This document shows positions 7,632 to 16,863 of a DNA stretch of 64,000 nucleotides, one piece after another. Under the pieces are notes generated by a model. It was given only the letters and a program-made list of their open reading frames with translations, did not search any database and had not been told where the DNA came from. Each line of letters begins with the position of its first letter. The stretch's first letter is position 1. The translations under genes and the position numbers were made by a program. This stretch comes from DASUCS01 sp041166745 (GTDB lineage Bacteria; Actinomycetota; Acidimicrobiia; Acidimicrobiales; JACDCH01): positions 310,001 through 374,000 of the forward strand of contig JBEEGH010000028.1 in the NCBI GenBank assembly GCA_041166745.1, in the 5' to 3' direction.

Positions 7632-8702
7632 TCATTTGTCGCGCCAGGCCACGTACTCCGCCAGCTCGACCAGCGCCGCCGATGCTTCCGCGGTGATGGG
7701 CGCCGACTCGATGGCGGCGATGGCCGCGCGGGTGAGCCGATCGATCGTGGTTTCGATCTCGGCCACGGCGCCCGTACCCACGAGCACGGCCTGCACAGAG
7801 GCGATGTCGTCGCGGCTGAGCTCGGCCGAGCCCACGAGCGTGAGGAGCGTGAGCTCGTCGCCCCGTGCTCGTTCGGTGGCGATGGCGAGCAGCGGGGTGG
7901 GCTTGCCCTCCCGCAGGTCGTCGCCGACCGGCTTGCCCGTCTGCGTTTCGTCCCCGAACGCACCGAGCAGATCGTCTCGCAACTGGAACGCCTCGCCGAG
8001 TGGGTCGCCGTACGCCGAGAGCGGCTCGTGGAGCTCGCCGTAACGATCGGCGATCGCCGCACCGACGTGCAACGGCCGCTCGATCGTGTACTTGCCCGAC
8101 TTGTAGCGCGCAATACGGCGGGCGCGCGTGAGATCGGTGTCCGCTCGGGCCGTGCCGACGACGTCGAGATATTGGCCGACGTTCAGCTCGACGCGCAGCT
8201 CGTTCCAGATCGTGATCGCGTCGGCCGGCGCACCTGTCATGAATCGGTCCGCGTAGACGTGCGCCAAGTCTCCGATGAGGACGGCGACTCCCTCGCCGAA
8301 CCGGCGCGCCTCGCCTCGCCAGCTGGCGCCGTCGTGACGTTCGGCGTAGTCGACATGAACGGAGGATCTCCCGCGGCGAGTGGCCGAGCCGTCCATCACG
8401 TCGTCGTGGATGAGTGCGAAGGCCTGCAAGAACTCGAACGCGGCACCGGCCTCGACGATGCGCGGATCGTCGGCGTCGCCACCGGCGCCGACGAAACCCC
8501 AATGGCAGAACGCCGGCCGCAACCGTTTTCCGCCGTCGAGTACGAACGACCGCAGGCTGCGCAGTGGGTCGACCAGCGTGTCGTCGAGCGCGCGCCAGCG
8601 TTCGATCTCGGCGTCGAGCATCTCCCGAAGACGACCCTCGACCCGTTCGGCGACGAGCAGGAGGCTCGCCGGCACCGGCACGCTTCGTGTCGGGGCGTTC
8701 AT
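7632..8702 (-). CDS. crtE: Geranylgeranyl diphosphate synthase CrtE-type polyprenyl synthetase
   Basis: The 356-residue trans-isoprenyl diphosphate synthase has the first Asp-rich motif DDVMD within LIHDDVMDGSATRRG, the substrate motif GGKRLRP, and the second Asp-rich motif in FQLRDDLLGAFGD. It elongates farnesyl diphosphate with isopentenyl diphosphate, most likely to geranylgeranyl diphosphate given its position ahead of crtI and crtB. ATG 8702 (MNAPTRS) was chosen over the frame start at 8825 because the upstream extension is low-complexity and reaches into the next promoter region. It is the first gene of the minus-strand crt operon. Confidence 0.9.
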   Translation of the reverse strand: MNAPTRSVPVPASLLLVAERVEGRLREMLDAEIERWRALDDTLVDPLRSLRSFVLDGGKRLRPAFCHWGFVGAGGDADDPRIVEAGAAFEFLQAFALIHDDVMDGSATRRGRSSVHVDYAERHDGASWRGEARRFGEGVAVLIGDLAHVYADRFMTGAPADAITIWNELRVELNVGQYLDVVGTARADTDLTRARRIARYKSGKYTIERPLHVGAAIADRYGELHEPLSAYGDPLGEAFQLRDDLLGAFGDETQTGKPVGDDLREGKPTPLLAIATERARGDELTLLTLVGSAELSRDDIASVQAVLVGTGAVAEIETTIDRLTRAAIAAIESAPITAEASAALVELAEYVAWRDK

Positions 8703-8796
8703 GGCGGCCAAAGCGTAGGACGATGATCGAGGGTCTCGTTGGCCTTTCTCGCGGCAATTGGCCGCTTCTGACTGAAGATCCGCACCCCTCCTACCG

Positions 8797-10032
8797 ATGG
8801 AGAGAGTCGTGAAAGCGATCGCCACTGCTGCTGTTGCCGTCCTCCTTGCGGTGGTCGGGCCGGCATCGGCCGCGTTCGCTCAAGCCGCCCCCGACGCGAC
8901 GACCCCGCCGTCGCTGCCGCCGGGGATCCCCACGGTGGCGCCGCCGGCCGATCCGAACGCGGACCCGACGCTGCCGGCGCCGCCGCCGGAGCCGGCGCTC
9001 GCCGATCCTTCGCCGAAGGTGGCGATCGTGATGGCGCAGTTGCACGTCTTCGACGCGCAGAAGGCCCTCGAAGGGGCACAGTCGGCCCTCGACGCCGCGA
9101 TGTCGGCTGAGGCCCGTACACGGGAGGCCCGAGACGCGGTCAAACGTGATCGTGACGCCAAACGTCACCTGCTCACCGACGTTGCGGTCAACGTGTACGT
9201 GAACGATGGCGTCGACAACGGCGTCGCGCCGGACATGTCCGAGTACCTGCCCGCCGAGTCCGCTCGTCTGTTGGCAGACAGCGCGGTCGTTCACGATCAG
9301 GCGCAGCTGCGAGACGCCGACGACCGATTGCGCTCCGCCGAGCAAACGCTGTCCGGCGCGGTTGCCAAGACGACCGAGGCACAAGCGGCGCGCGATGCCG
9401 CTCGATCCGCCGCGGATGAAGCGATCTTGTCGGTGCACGACGCCCGTCGTCTCACGAACGCGAAGGATGTGTCCCCAACCGTGATGGGCGACGCCGTCAT
9501 GACCGCCGAGGAGATCGTCGGTTGGTACACCGCACAAGGCGTCGTCGGCTGGGCCAGCAGCGTCGATCTGGCGACGATCGCCGGGTACTACGTCGACGAG
9601 GGCAAGGCCGAGCAGATTCGCGGCGACGTCGCCTTCGCCCAGTCGATCGTCGAGACAGGTGCGTTCACGTCGCCCTTGACGACACACAACAACTTCGCCG
9701 GCATCGGAGCCTGCGACTCGTGTCCGACCGGGTTCGACTTCGCCACGCCACAACAGGGCGTGCGCGCCCAAGCGCAGCTGTTGCACGCGTATGCCGACAA
9801 AGCGTTGCGCATCTCCACGCTGGCCAACCCGGCGGTGGGGTCGAACCCCGATCGCCTCAGCGTGCGCGGGTGCTGTACGACGTGGAACAAGCTCACCGGC
9901 ACCTGGGCCACCGACCCGAACTACGGGCCGAAACTCATGACGGTGTACCTGTCGATGCTCCAGTACGCCCTCGCCCAACGAACCGCGGCGGCGTCCGTGC
10001 CCACAGCGCCGCTCCCGGCCGTGTCCGGCTGA
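8797..10032 (+). CDS. Secreted coiled-coil and glucosaminidase-like peptidoglycan hydrolase
   Basis: The 411-residue protein has an N-terminal signal peptide (hydrophobic residues 10-28, likely cleavage near AFAQA), then a Pro/Ala-rich linker (about 30-70) and a long Ala/Arg/Asp-rich coiled-coil region (about 72-215), as in actinobacterial cell-wall hydrolases. The C-terminal 150 residues resemble the Glucosaminidase (PF01832) fold: DVAFAQSIVETGAF with a candidate catalytic Glu286, then NNFAGIGACDSC and a YADKALR-type helix. Four cysteines (CDSC and CC) suggest disulfides outside the cell. It probably cleaves the peptidoglycan glycan chain; the exact bond is not determinable. It is divergent from crtE across 94 bp. 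Confidence 0.75.
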   Translation: MERVVKAIATAAVAVLLAVVGPASAAFAQAAPDATTPPSLPPGIPTVAPPADPNADPTLPAPPPEPALADPSPKVAIVMAQLHVFDAQKALEGAQSALDAAMSAEARTREARDAVKRDRDAKRHLLTDVAVNVYVNDGVDNGVAPDMSEYLPAESARLLADSAVVHDQAQLRDADDRLRSAEQTLSGAVAKTTEAQAARDAARSAADEAILSVHDARRLTNAKDVSPTVMGDAVMTAEEIVGWYTAQGVVGWASSVDLATIAGYYVDEGKAEQIRGDVAFAQSIVETGAFTSPLTTHNNFAGIGACDSCPTGFDFATPQQGVRAQAQLLHAYADKALRISTLANPAVGSNPDRLSVRGCCTTWNKLTGTWATDPNYGPKLMTVYLSMLQYALAQRTAAASVPTAPLPAVSG

Positions 10033-10065
10033 CCTTCCTGCTACTCGTCGAGAATGGCGGTACCG

Positions 10066-10263
10066 CTATTCGAGACCTTCGACGATCCTGGTGACGTCGA
10101 TGCGGGCCGACTCGATGCGCCCCCGGCACAGCTCGATCAGCGCGGCGGCTCGTGCCACTCGTTCGGCGAGGTGGTCGATGTCGACGTCGTCACGCTCGAG
10201 GTCGGCGAGGATCGCCTCCAACTCGTCCATCGCGGCGGCGTAGGGCAGCTCTTCGTCAGCCAT
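10066..10263 (-). CDS. xseB: Exodeoxyribonuclease VII small subunit
   Basis: The 65-residue protein is an acidic helical hairpin with the XseB pattern: AAMDELEAILADLERDDVDID in the first helix, then ALIELCRGRIESARIDV in the second. XseB assembles in several copies with XseA into exonuclease VII, which degrades single-stranded DNA from both ends. ATG 10263 overlaps the xseA stop by 8 bases, the usual arrangement. The longer frame to 10287 adds residues without conservation. Confidence 0.92.
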   Translation of the reverse strand: MADEELPYAAAMDELEAILADLERDDVDIDHLAERVARAAALIELCRGRIESARIDVTRIVEGLE

Positions 10264-11422
10264 CGACCGTGCTCCGCACGACCCCATCGGCCACGGTGGT
10301 CACCAGGCCCGCACCGGCGGCGACATCTCCGACCGCTCGAACCAACCGTCCATCACGGTCACGCGTGATCGACCAGCCCCGCGCCAACACGCGCGCAGGA
10401 TCGAGTGCCCGCACCCGAACCTCGACCCCGTCGATCACCCGCGTCGCATGATCCAGGGCACGCGGCGACTGTCTGGTCAGCTGCGTGGCCATGCGGTCGA
10501 TCACCGATCGGTCGACGGCTCGCAACGCGGCTCGGGCGATGGACCGTCGCCGGTCGTGGAGCCGACCGCACCACTCGGCGACGCGATCCACCAATGCGCC
10601 CGCACATGCTGTTGGTGTCAGGCAACGACGATGAGCCACCAAGTCGGCGATCGTGGTGTCGATCTCATGGCCGATCCCCGTGAGAATCGGGACCGGGAAA
10701 TGCGCAATCGCTCGTGCGATGGCCTCCGAATCGAACGCCGCGAGGTCCGTACGGGCTCCGCCGCCGCGCACGATGCACACCACGTCGACCGGATCGGGCA
10801 GGGCGAGTAGCCGATCGAGCGCATCGAGCACGGATGCTTCGGCTTCGAGCCCCTGCACTCGCGCGTCGACCAGAACGACCTTCCACGCGAACCCACTGCT
10901 CTCGAGCGTCTGCAGGAAGTCGTGCGCCGCCGCGCTGTTGTCGCTCGTCACGAGCCCCACGGTCAACGGCACGGGCTTCATGGTGAGCGCGGGCTGTCGA
11001 GCCAAGAGGCCCTCAGACGCGAGCCGGCGCATCAACAGCTCACGCGCTTCCGCCAGTCGCCCGAGTGTGTAGGCCGTGTCGATCGACAGCATTCGCAGCG
11101 ACACCTGCCCGCGCTTCGCGTACCAGGCCACCCGCACCCGGACGCGCACTTCGGTGCCGTCGGTCATGCGCACCGCGCCGCCCGATCGACGCAGCACCGC
11201 GTTGACCACCTGCCGGTCGGTCGCCCACAACGTGACCGACAGCGCGCAGTCGTCGTCGACGAGATCGAAGTACACGTGGCCCGACGGCGGACGGCTCAGG
11301 TTGGCGATCTCACCCCGGACCCACAGCTCGTCGGGGAACGCTCGGCCGAGCACCGCGCCGATGCCCGCGTTGAGCTCGGCGACGGAGAACGTCGGCTCCT
11401 CGGCGAACAACGCCTCCTGCAT
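10256..11422 (-). CDS. xseA: Exodeoxyribonuclease VII large subunit
   Basis: The 388-residue protein starts with an OB-fold (WVRGEIANLSRPPSGHVYFDL, about residues 25-45) and contains the XseA catalytic core with GLVTSDNSAAAHDFL, a VRGGGARTDLAAFDSE block and GIGHEIDTTIADLVAHRR. The C-terminal helical region carries the GW-type motif ARGWSITRD. ATG 11422 is chosen; GTG 11431 would add three residues. The open frame continues to 12379 but that part is antisense to the metallo-hydrolase gene. It diverges from that gene with only 18 bp between starts and is coupled to xseB. Confidence 0.94.
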   Translation of the reverse strand: MQEALFAEEPTFSVAELNAGIGAVLGRAFPDELWVRGEIANLSRPPSGHVYFDLVDDDCALSVTLWATDRQVVNAVLRRSGGAVRMTDGTEVRVRVRVAWYAKRGQVSLRMLSIDTAYTLGRLAEARELLMRRLASEGLLARQPALTMKPVPLTVGLVTSDNSAAAHDFLQTLESSGFAWKVVLVDARVQGLEAEASVLDALDRLLALPDPVDVVCIVRGGGARTDLAAFDSEAIARAIAHFPVPILTGIGHEIDTTIADLVAHRRCLTPTACAGALVDRVAEWCGRLHDRRRSIARAALRAVDRSVIDRMATQLTRQSPRALDHATRVIDGVEVRVRALDPARVLARGWSITRDRDGRLVRAVGDVAAGAGLVTTVADGVVRSTVDG

Positions 11423-11440
11423 CTGGTGCACAGTAGGCCC

Positions 11441-12382
11441 ATGCACACCGAGATCGGTCCGGGCGTCATCCAAATCGACACGCTCCTCGGCGGATGGCAC
11501 AACGTCACCGCCGGATACCTCATCGAGGGCCGAGAGCCGATCCTCGTGGAGACCGGGAGCCAGTCGTCGGTCGACTCGCTGCTGGCGGCGCTCGCCGAGT
11601 TGAACGTCGCGCCAACCGACCTCGCCGGCATTGCCGTCACGCACATCCACCTCGATCACGCGGGCGGAGTCGGCAACGTCGCCCGTGCGTTCCCGAACGC
11701 AACCGTGTACGTGCACGAGAAAGGGGCCCGCCATCTCGTCGACCCATCGAAGCTCGTGCGCAGCGCCGCGCTCGTGTACGGCGACCTGCTCGACACCCTG
11801 TACGGAAGGCTCGACCCCACGCCGTCCGAGCGCGTCCACGTGTTGGTGGACGGCGAGACCATCTCGATCGACGCCAACCGCACGCTGACGACCGTCGACT
11901 CGCCGGGCCACGCCAAGCATCACCTCGCCTTGCACGATTCCGAGAGCGGATTGCTGTTCGCCGGTGACGCCGTCGGCGTCCGGTTGCCCGATGCCGGAGT
12001 GCTGCGGCCTTCGACGCCACCGCCGGACTTCGATCTCGAGCAGGCGATCGTCTCGTTGCACCGCTTCGCCGAGCGTCGGCCTACCGGCGTCGCGCTGGCG
12101 CACTTCGGGTTGGTGCCCGACCCGATGGCAACGCTGGTCGAGGCCGAGGAGATCCTTCGAAAGTGGGCCGAGGTCGCCGAGGCCGCCTTCCGTGACGGAC
12201 GAGACATAGCAGAGGCGCTCGATGCCGCGTTCGGCGCTGAGCTCGACGCCGTCGATCCGGTCCACAAGGAGAAGCTCGAGACGCTGAACGGCATTCACTC
12301 GAATGCAGCCGGGTTCCGTCGGTGGCTCGAGCAACGCAACCACGGCCACTCGCACGACCACCCGCACCCCCACCCCCACTGA
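11441..12382 (+). CDS. Metallo-beta-lactamase-fold hydrolase with His-rich C-terminal tail
   Basis: The 313-residue protein has the MBL-fold zinc motif THIHLDHAGG (about residues 67-76), a third histidine in DSPGHAKHH and an Asp in FAGDAVG. This is the class-B hydrolase pattern shared by glyoxalase II, lactonases and similar enzymes; the substrate is not evident. The last 15 residues are almost only His, Pro, Gly, Ser and Asp (HGHSHDHPHPHPH), which may store or buffer metal ions. Its stop is 1 bp from the GTG start of the downstream alpha-galactosidase, so the two are probably co-translated. Confidence 0.88.
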   Translation: MHTEIGPGVIQIDTLLGGWHNVTAGYLIEGREPILVETGSQSSVDSLLAALAELNVAPTDLAGIAVTHIHLDHAGGVGNVARAFPNATVYVHEKGARHLVDPSKLVRSAALVYGDLLDTLYGRLDPTPSERVHVLVDGETISIDANRTLTTVDSPGHAKHHLALHDSESGLLFAGDAVGVRLPDAGVLRPSTPPPDFDLEQAIVSLHRFAERRPTGVALAHFGLVPDPMATLVEAEEILRKWAEVAEAAFRDGRDIAEALDAAFGAELDAVDPVHKEKLETLNGIHSNAAGFRRWLEQRNHGHSHDHPHPHPH

Positions 12383-12383
12383 C

Positions 12384-13712
12384 GTGGCGATGCAGATGTT
12401 CTGCCACGGCTATCAGTCGTGGTCGGAATCGGAATGGAGGACGATCGGCGTCGACCACGATCCATCGTCAAATCCCGACGCGATCCCATTGGTCATCGAC
12501 ATGCACAGCGGCGATCCGACGCCTGCAGCTCCCGGCGAACTGCGCAGCGAGCTGGTCACCGCGCTGCGGGCGAGCCGTGACGAACCACCATCGGTCGTCG
12601 GCGGCCCCGGAACGCTCCGCTTCGTTGATGGCGAGCTTCAGGGCGGGACGCGCGACTTCGAGTCATTCGAGCAATGGGCCGACACCATCGGTCGTGAGCA
12701 TCACGCCCGGGTGAGTGCACCGTTCCAAGTCGGCTGGTGCTCTTGGTACCACTACTTCGACAGCGTCACGGAGGACGACATCCGCGCCAACCTCACCCGC
12801 GCGGACGGCTGGCCGTTCGACGTCTTTCAGATCGACGACGGCTTCCAGTCCGAGCTCGGCGACTGGCTCGTCACGAATGACAAGTTCCCTTCAACGCTCG
12901 ATCAGCTCGCCGAGTCGATCGCGGCGGAAGGGCGACGACCGGGACTCTGGATCGCACCGTTCCTGGCGGCGCCGAGCGCTGATGTCGCGCGACAGCATCC
13001 GGACTGGTTCGCGATGCACGCCAGCGGCCGTCGACTCGTAGGCGCGGTCGGCGATCACTGGGGCGGTGCAGTGCACGTACTCGACACGACGAACCCTGAG
13101 GTGCTTGCGCACCTCGAGCGCGTGGCGCGCGAGTTGGTGGAGGCCGGCTTCACCTACCTGAAGCTCGACTTCACGTACGCCCCCGGCCTCGCCGGCACGT
13201 ACGCGGACGCAGCGGTACCACCGGGTCAGCGGGTGCGGGCGGGATTCGACGCCATACGCAACGGTGCCGGTGATGAGGCGTTCCTCCTTGGTTGCGGAGC
13301 GCCCCTGGGTGCCGCGATCGGCGTCGTCGACGGTATGCGCATCGGGCCCGACGTGGCGCCCTGGTGGGACCTCCCTGCGGACCGCCCGTTCCCACCCGGT
13401 TACAAGGCCACCCAACCCTCGACGGCGAGCGCGCTGCGGGCGACCGAGGCTCGACAGTTCATGCATCGCCGACTCTGGCTGAACGACCCGGACTGCGTGA
13501 TGTTGCGCACGACGGACACGCACCTCACCCAGGACGAGGTTCGGCGGTGGGCGTTGGCGGTCGGTGACAGCGGCGGGATGGTGCTGGTCTCCGACGACCT
13601 CTCGCTGCTCGATGCGAACGGCAGGTCTCTACTCGATGAGGTGATCGCCCGCGGTCGCGAAGTCGACCGTCAGGCGATCGGCTCGACGTCGGCGCGCACC
13701 AACGTGTGGTAG
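12384..13712 (+). CDS. GH36-type alpha-galactosidase, N-terminally short
   Basis: The 442-residue protein has the GH36 catalytic barrel: CHGYQSWS near the N-terminus, VGWCSWYHYF (117-126), FQIDDGFQ (148-155), WIAPFLA, and YLKLDFTYA with the likely nucleophile Asp262. The likely acid/base is Asp323 in RIGPDVAPWW. The family hydrolyses alpha-galactosides. Canonical GH36 enzymes near 700 residues carry an N-terminal beta-sandwich that is missing here; the protein begins only a few residues before the HGYQSWS block. GTG 12384 or ATG 12390 are both possible, and upstream frame sequence is shadow of the His-rich tail. The 3' end overlaps the convergent ABC exporter gene by 43 bp. Confidence 0.83.
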   Translation: MAMQMFCHGYQSWSESEWRTIGVDHDPSSNPDAIPLVIDMHSGDPTPAAPGELRSELVTALRASRDEPPSVVGGPGTLRFVDGELQGGTRDFESFEQWADTIGREHHARVSAPFQVGWCSWYHYFDSVTEDDIRANLTRADGWPFDVFQIDDGFQSELGDWLVTNDKFPSTLDQLAESIAAEGRRPGLWIAPFLAAPSADVARQHPDWFAMHASGRRLVGAVGDHWGGAVHVLDTTNPEVLAHLERVARELVEAGFTYLKLDFTYAPGLAGTYADAAVPPGQRVRAGFDAIRNGAGDEAFLLGCGAPLGAAIGVVDGMRIGPDVAPWWDLPADRPFPPGYKATQPSTASALRATEARQFMHRRLWLNDPDCVMLRTTDTHLTQDEVRRWALAVGDSGGMVLVSDDLSLLDANGRSLLDEVIARGREVDRQAIGSTSARTNVW

Positions 13713-15553
13713 AGCTCGGCGTACAGCCCACCGGCCGCCAGGAGATCGTCGTGGTGGCCGCGCTCGACGAGCTGTCCCTCGTCCACCACCAGGATCTGGT
13801 CGGCGTTCGTGATCGTCGACAGGCGATGGGCGATGACGACGGCCGTTCGTCCTTCGAGCGCGTGCGCGAGTGCCTGTTGGATGGCCGCCTCGTTCTCTGA
13901 GTCGAGTTGGCTCGTGGCTTCGTCGAGGATCACGATCGCGGGGTTCTTCAGCAGCATGCGAGCGATCGCCACGCGTTGCTTCTCGCCGCCGGACAACCGG
14001 TAGCCGCGCTCGCCCACCACCGTGTCGTAGCCCTCGGGTAGCCCGATGATCACGTCGTGGATCTGCGCAGCCCGGCACGCCTCGTGGATCTCTTCGATGT
14101 TCGCTGACGGACGGGCGTAGCGGAGATTGCTCAACACCGAGTCGTGGAAGAGGTGCGCGTCTTGCGACACGACTCCGATCGCCGCTCGCAACGACACTTG
14201 CGTGAGATCACGCACGTCGATGCCGTCGACGCGCACCGCACCCGACGTGACGTCGTACAGCCGAGGCAGCAGATTGCTGATCGTCGTCTTGCCCCCGCCG
14301 GATGGACCGACGAGCGCAACCAGCTGTCCAGGATCGATGGACGCCGTAACCCCTCGCAGCACCATTGCTCCCGGTGCGGCCGAGAGCGCGCGGCCACTCT
14401 GGGGATCGGCTTCGAGCGAGGCGATCGACACCTCGGCCGCCGCCGGGTAGCGGAACCAGACGTCGTCGAACTCGATGCGGCCCTTCGGATCGATCAGGTC
14501 GACTGCTCCCGGACGCTCGACGATGACGCTGGGTGTGTCGAGGACCTCGAACACTCTTTCGAACGAGACCAGCGCGGTCATGATGTCGACGCGCGCGTTG
14601 GTGAGCGCCGTGAGCGGTCCGTAGATCTGGCCGACATAGGTGGCCAGCGCGACCATCGTGCCAAGGCTGATCGCGCCCGAGATCACGAGCTGCCCGCCGA
14701 TCAGGTACACGGCGGCCGTGCCGACCGCACCAACGAGCGTGAGCGCGATGAAGAACACCCGCCCGTACATCGCGCTGCGCACGCCGATGTCGCGAACGCG
14801 CCCGGCCCGGTTGGAGAACGCGGACGCCTCCTCGGCGTGGCGCCCGAACAACTTCACCAGAAGCGCACCCGCCACGTTGAAGCGCTCCGTCATCGTGGTG
14901 TTCATCTCGGCGTTGAGGTTCATCGACTCGCGGGTGATCGTTTGCAGTTGGCGACCGATCCGTTTGGCCGGAAGCAGGAACAACGGGAGCAGGACCAGCG
15001 TGACGAGCGTCATCCGCCACTCGAGCACCGCCATCGCCGTGAGCGTGACGACGAGGGTCACCACGTTCGACACGACGGAGCCCAGCGTGCCCGTCACCGC
15101 TCGCTGGGCACCGATCACGTCGTTGTTCATCCGGCTGATGAGTGCACCGGTTTGTGTCCGCGTGAAGAAGGCGATCGGCATGCGCTGCGTGTGGTCGAAC
15201 AACGATGTCCGCAGATCGAAGATCAGGCCTTCTCCGATACGCGCCGACCACCATCGCTCGCCGAGCGACAGCACTGCCCCGACAAAGGCGAACGCCACCA
15301 TGAAGAGGGCGAGGGTGGTCACGAGACCCTTGTCGTGGTTGGGGATGGCGTCGTCGACGATGCGCTTGATGAGCAGCGCGGGGATGATCCCGATGAGTGC
15401 TTCGATCACGATCGTGAGCAGGTAGCCGACGAGCATGCGGCGATAGAGCCGAACGAAGCTCCAGACCCGAAGCAGCAGCGAGCGCTGCAGGCGCTTGCCC
15501 TTCACCGCGTCGGGATCGCTCCCGAGCATCGCGTGAGGTCCCATCTGCCGCAT
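13670..15553 (-). CDS. ABC exporter with fused permease and ATPase
   Basis: The 627-residue half-transporter has about six membrane helices in residues 30-330 (first VGYLLTIVIEALIGIIPALL) and an ATPase domain from about 365. Walker A is GPSGGGKTT, the signature is LSGGEKQRVAIARM and Walker B is VILDEATS, followed by a conserved switch His in VIAHRLST. Type IV half-exporters act as dimers and move lipids, peptides or drugs outwards; the substrate is not indicated by neighbours. ATG 15553 is the natural start. It is followed on the same strand by no other gene and converges on the alpha-galactosidase gene. Confidence 0.92.
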   Translation of the reverse strand: MRQMGPHAMLGSDPDAVKGKRLQRSLLLRVWSFVRLYRRMLVGYLLTIVIEALIGIIPALLIKRIVDDAIPNHDKGLVTTLALFMVAFAFVGAVLSLGERWWSARIGEGLIFDLRTSLFDHTQRMPIAFFTRTQTGALISRMNNDVIGAQRAVTGTLGSVVSNVVTLVVTLTAMAVLEWRMTLVTLVLLPLFLLPAKRIGRQLQTITRESMNLNAEMNTTMTERFNVAGALLVKLFGRHAEEASAFSNRAGRVRDIGVRSAMYGRVFFIALTLVGAVGTAAVYLIGGQLVISGAISLGTMVALATYVGQIYGPLTALTNARVDIMTALVSFERVFEVLDTPSVIVERPGAVDLIDPKGRIEFDDVWFRYPAAAEVSIASLEADPQSGRALSAAPGAMVLRGVTASIDPGQLVALVGPSGGGKTTISNLLPRLYDVTSGAVRVDGIDVRDLTQVSLRAAIGVVSQDAHLFHDSVLSNLRYARPSANIEEIHEACRAAQIHDVIIGLPEGYDTVVGERGYRLSGGEKQRVAIARMLLKNPAIVILDEATSQLDSENEAAIQQALAHALEGRTAVVIAHRLSTITNADQILVVDEGQLVERGHHDDLLAAGGLYAELYHTLVRADVEPIA

Positions 15554-15608
15554 CGCGGGAATGGTAAGGGCTAGTTGTCGAAAGGCGTTGCGACGCGACG
15601 GGCGGGGG

Positions 15609-16718
15609 TCACCTGGTTTCGGCGAGCACCACGCCCGTGTTCGACGGGTCGGCGCCGGCGGTGGCCTCGACCTCGCTGGCCAGCGCGAAGTGCAGCAGGT
15701 TCACGGAGTCGAGCCGCTCGCCGCGCACCAACTCGTGGAGCTCCAGCGGGCCATCCGGCGTCCGTTGGTAGAACGTGATCCCTTCGCCCTCGAGGCCGTA
15801 GGTGATCGACGGGATCTTGTGAGCGATCGTGAACGAGAACGCCTTGCTGGCCATGCCGGTGTTGTTCATCGTGCCGACCGGGGCCGCCAGACGGAGCGTG
15901 TACACGTCGGTGCGGATGTCGTGTTCGAGCTCGTTCTTGATCCAGTCCACGCAATACACGGCCAGGTCGTCGCGAAAGCTGCAGCCGGTCGGGCCGACGT
16001 CCTCGGGGATGCCGTCGTCGAGCTGTATGTCGAGCTCCGGCGCACGGGCGAGGATGATCCGCTCCTCATCGCTGGCCGGCGCTGGGTTGCGGGTGATGCG
16101 GTACACCTCGAGGCGACGGATCGTGGCGTCGGCGTTGAGCATGAAGTTCCCGGTCGGGTCGACCATCACCCACGAGTGATGTGAGAAAGGGCCCTTGATC
16201 TCGAGCGTGCCGGCGGTCGCGAGCGTGGTGAGGTCGAAGACCTTGAAGATCTTGTCGATCCCGTTGCCCGGTGATTTCTCGAGCGGCGTGAAGAGGAACC
16301 CCTCAGCCGGTCCCGCTCGACCGATGCTGGTGTCGCCGATGTGGTTGAAGCCGGCTTGGCCTTCGGATCCCGAGATCGGAGTGTTGTTCTCGGCCAACAC
16401 GTCGTAGCAAGGCACGGCGTCGTCGTCCGGGCTGGGACATCCGAGCGTGGTGCGGTAGAGCTGCCCGCGCGAGTTGAACACCAACTGGCCGGAGCGCGTC
16501 GAGGACACGCCTTGCTCGTAGTTGAACGGCAAAACGTCCCGACCGGTGTGAGCCCAAGCTTCGGAGCCAGGTGTGATCGTCAGGTCGCCGACCTCGTACA
16601 GCGTGCGTCCCGCGCTCGTGTTGGCCGTGCGCGTGAACGACGCGCCAACGACCGGTTGTGCACTTTGGAACAGGACGGCCGCGGTCAGGCAGAGAAGAAA
16701 CACTCGCCTTCGTTTCAC
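15609..16718 (-). CDS. Secreted protein of unknown function
   Basis: The 369-residue protein starts with a clear signal peptide (VKRRRVFLLCLTAAVLF, cleavage near VVGAS). I do not recognise a domain. The mature part is rich in beta-prone segments, with a repeated theme of labelled values (VFDLTTLATAGTLEIKG, RLEVYRITRN) and four cysteines, which would suit an exported beta-rich fold such as a propeller. GTG 16718 is preferred because the frame above it runs into the tRNA-Ser gene on the same strand. The tRNA lies immediately upstream and could be co-transcribed. The function cannot be stated. Confidence 0.72.
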   Translation of the reverse strand: MKRRRVFLLCLTAAVLFQSAQPVVGASFTRTANTSAGRTLYEVGDLTITPGSEAWAHTGRDVLPFNYEQGVSSTRSGQLVFNSRGQLYRTTLGCPSPDDDAVPCYDVLAENNTPISGSEGQAGFNHIGDTSIGRAGPAEGFLFTPLEKSPGNGIDKIFKVFDLTTLATAGTLEIKGPFSHHSWVMVDPTGNFMLNADATIRRLEVYRITRNPAPASDEERIILARAPELDIQLDDGIPEDVGPTGCSFRDDLAVYCVDWIKNELEHDIRTDVYTLRLAAPVGTMNNTGMASKAFSFTIAHKIPSITYGLEGEGITFYQRTPDGPLELHELVRGERLDSVNLLHFALASEVEATAGADPSNTGVVLAETR

Positions 16719-16766
16719 GGCAACTAGTTCGACGTTTCTGTCCCGGTTGCCTCGCTGGCTGGCTGG

Positions 16767-16853
16767 CGGAGGGTGTGGGATTTGAACCCACGGTGACCCG
16801 GAGGCCACAACGGCTTTCGAGGCCGCCCCTTTCGTCCACTCAGGCAACCCTCC
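16767..16853 (-). tRNA. tRNA-Ser (CGA)
   Basis: The 87-base minus-strand sequence folds as a class II tRNA. The acceptor GGAGGGT pairs with its 3' partner ACCCTCC. The anticodon loop CTCGAAA reads anticodon CGA (codon UCG), and there is a long variable arm of the serine type. The T-arm contains GGGTTCAAATCCC. A G discriminator follows, as expected for tRNA-Ser, and no CCA is encoded. Confidence 0.95.
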
Positions 16854-16863
16854 GCCGCCGACC

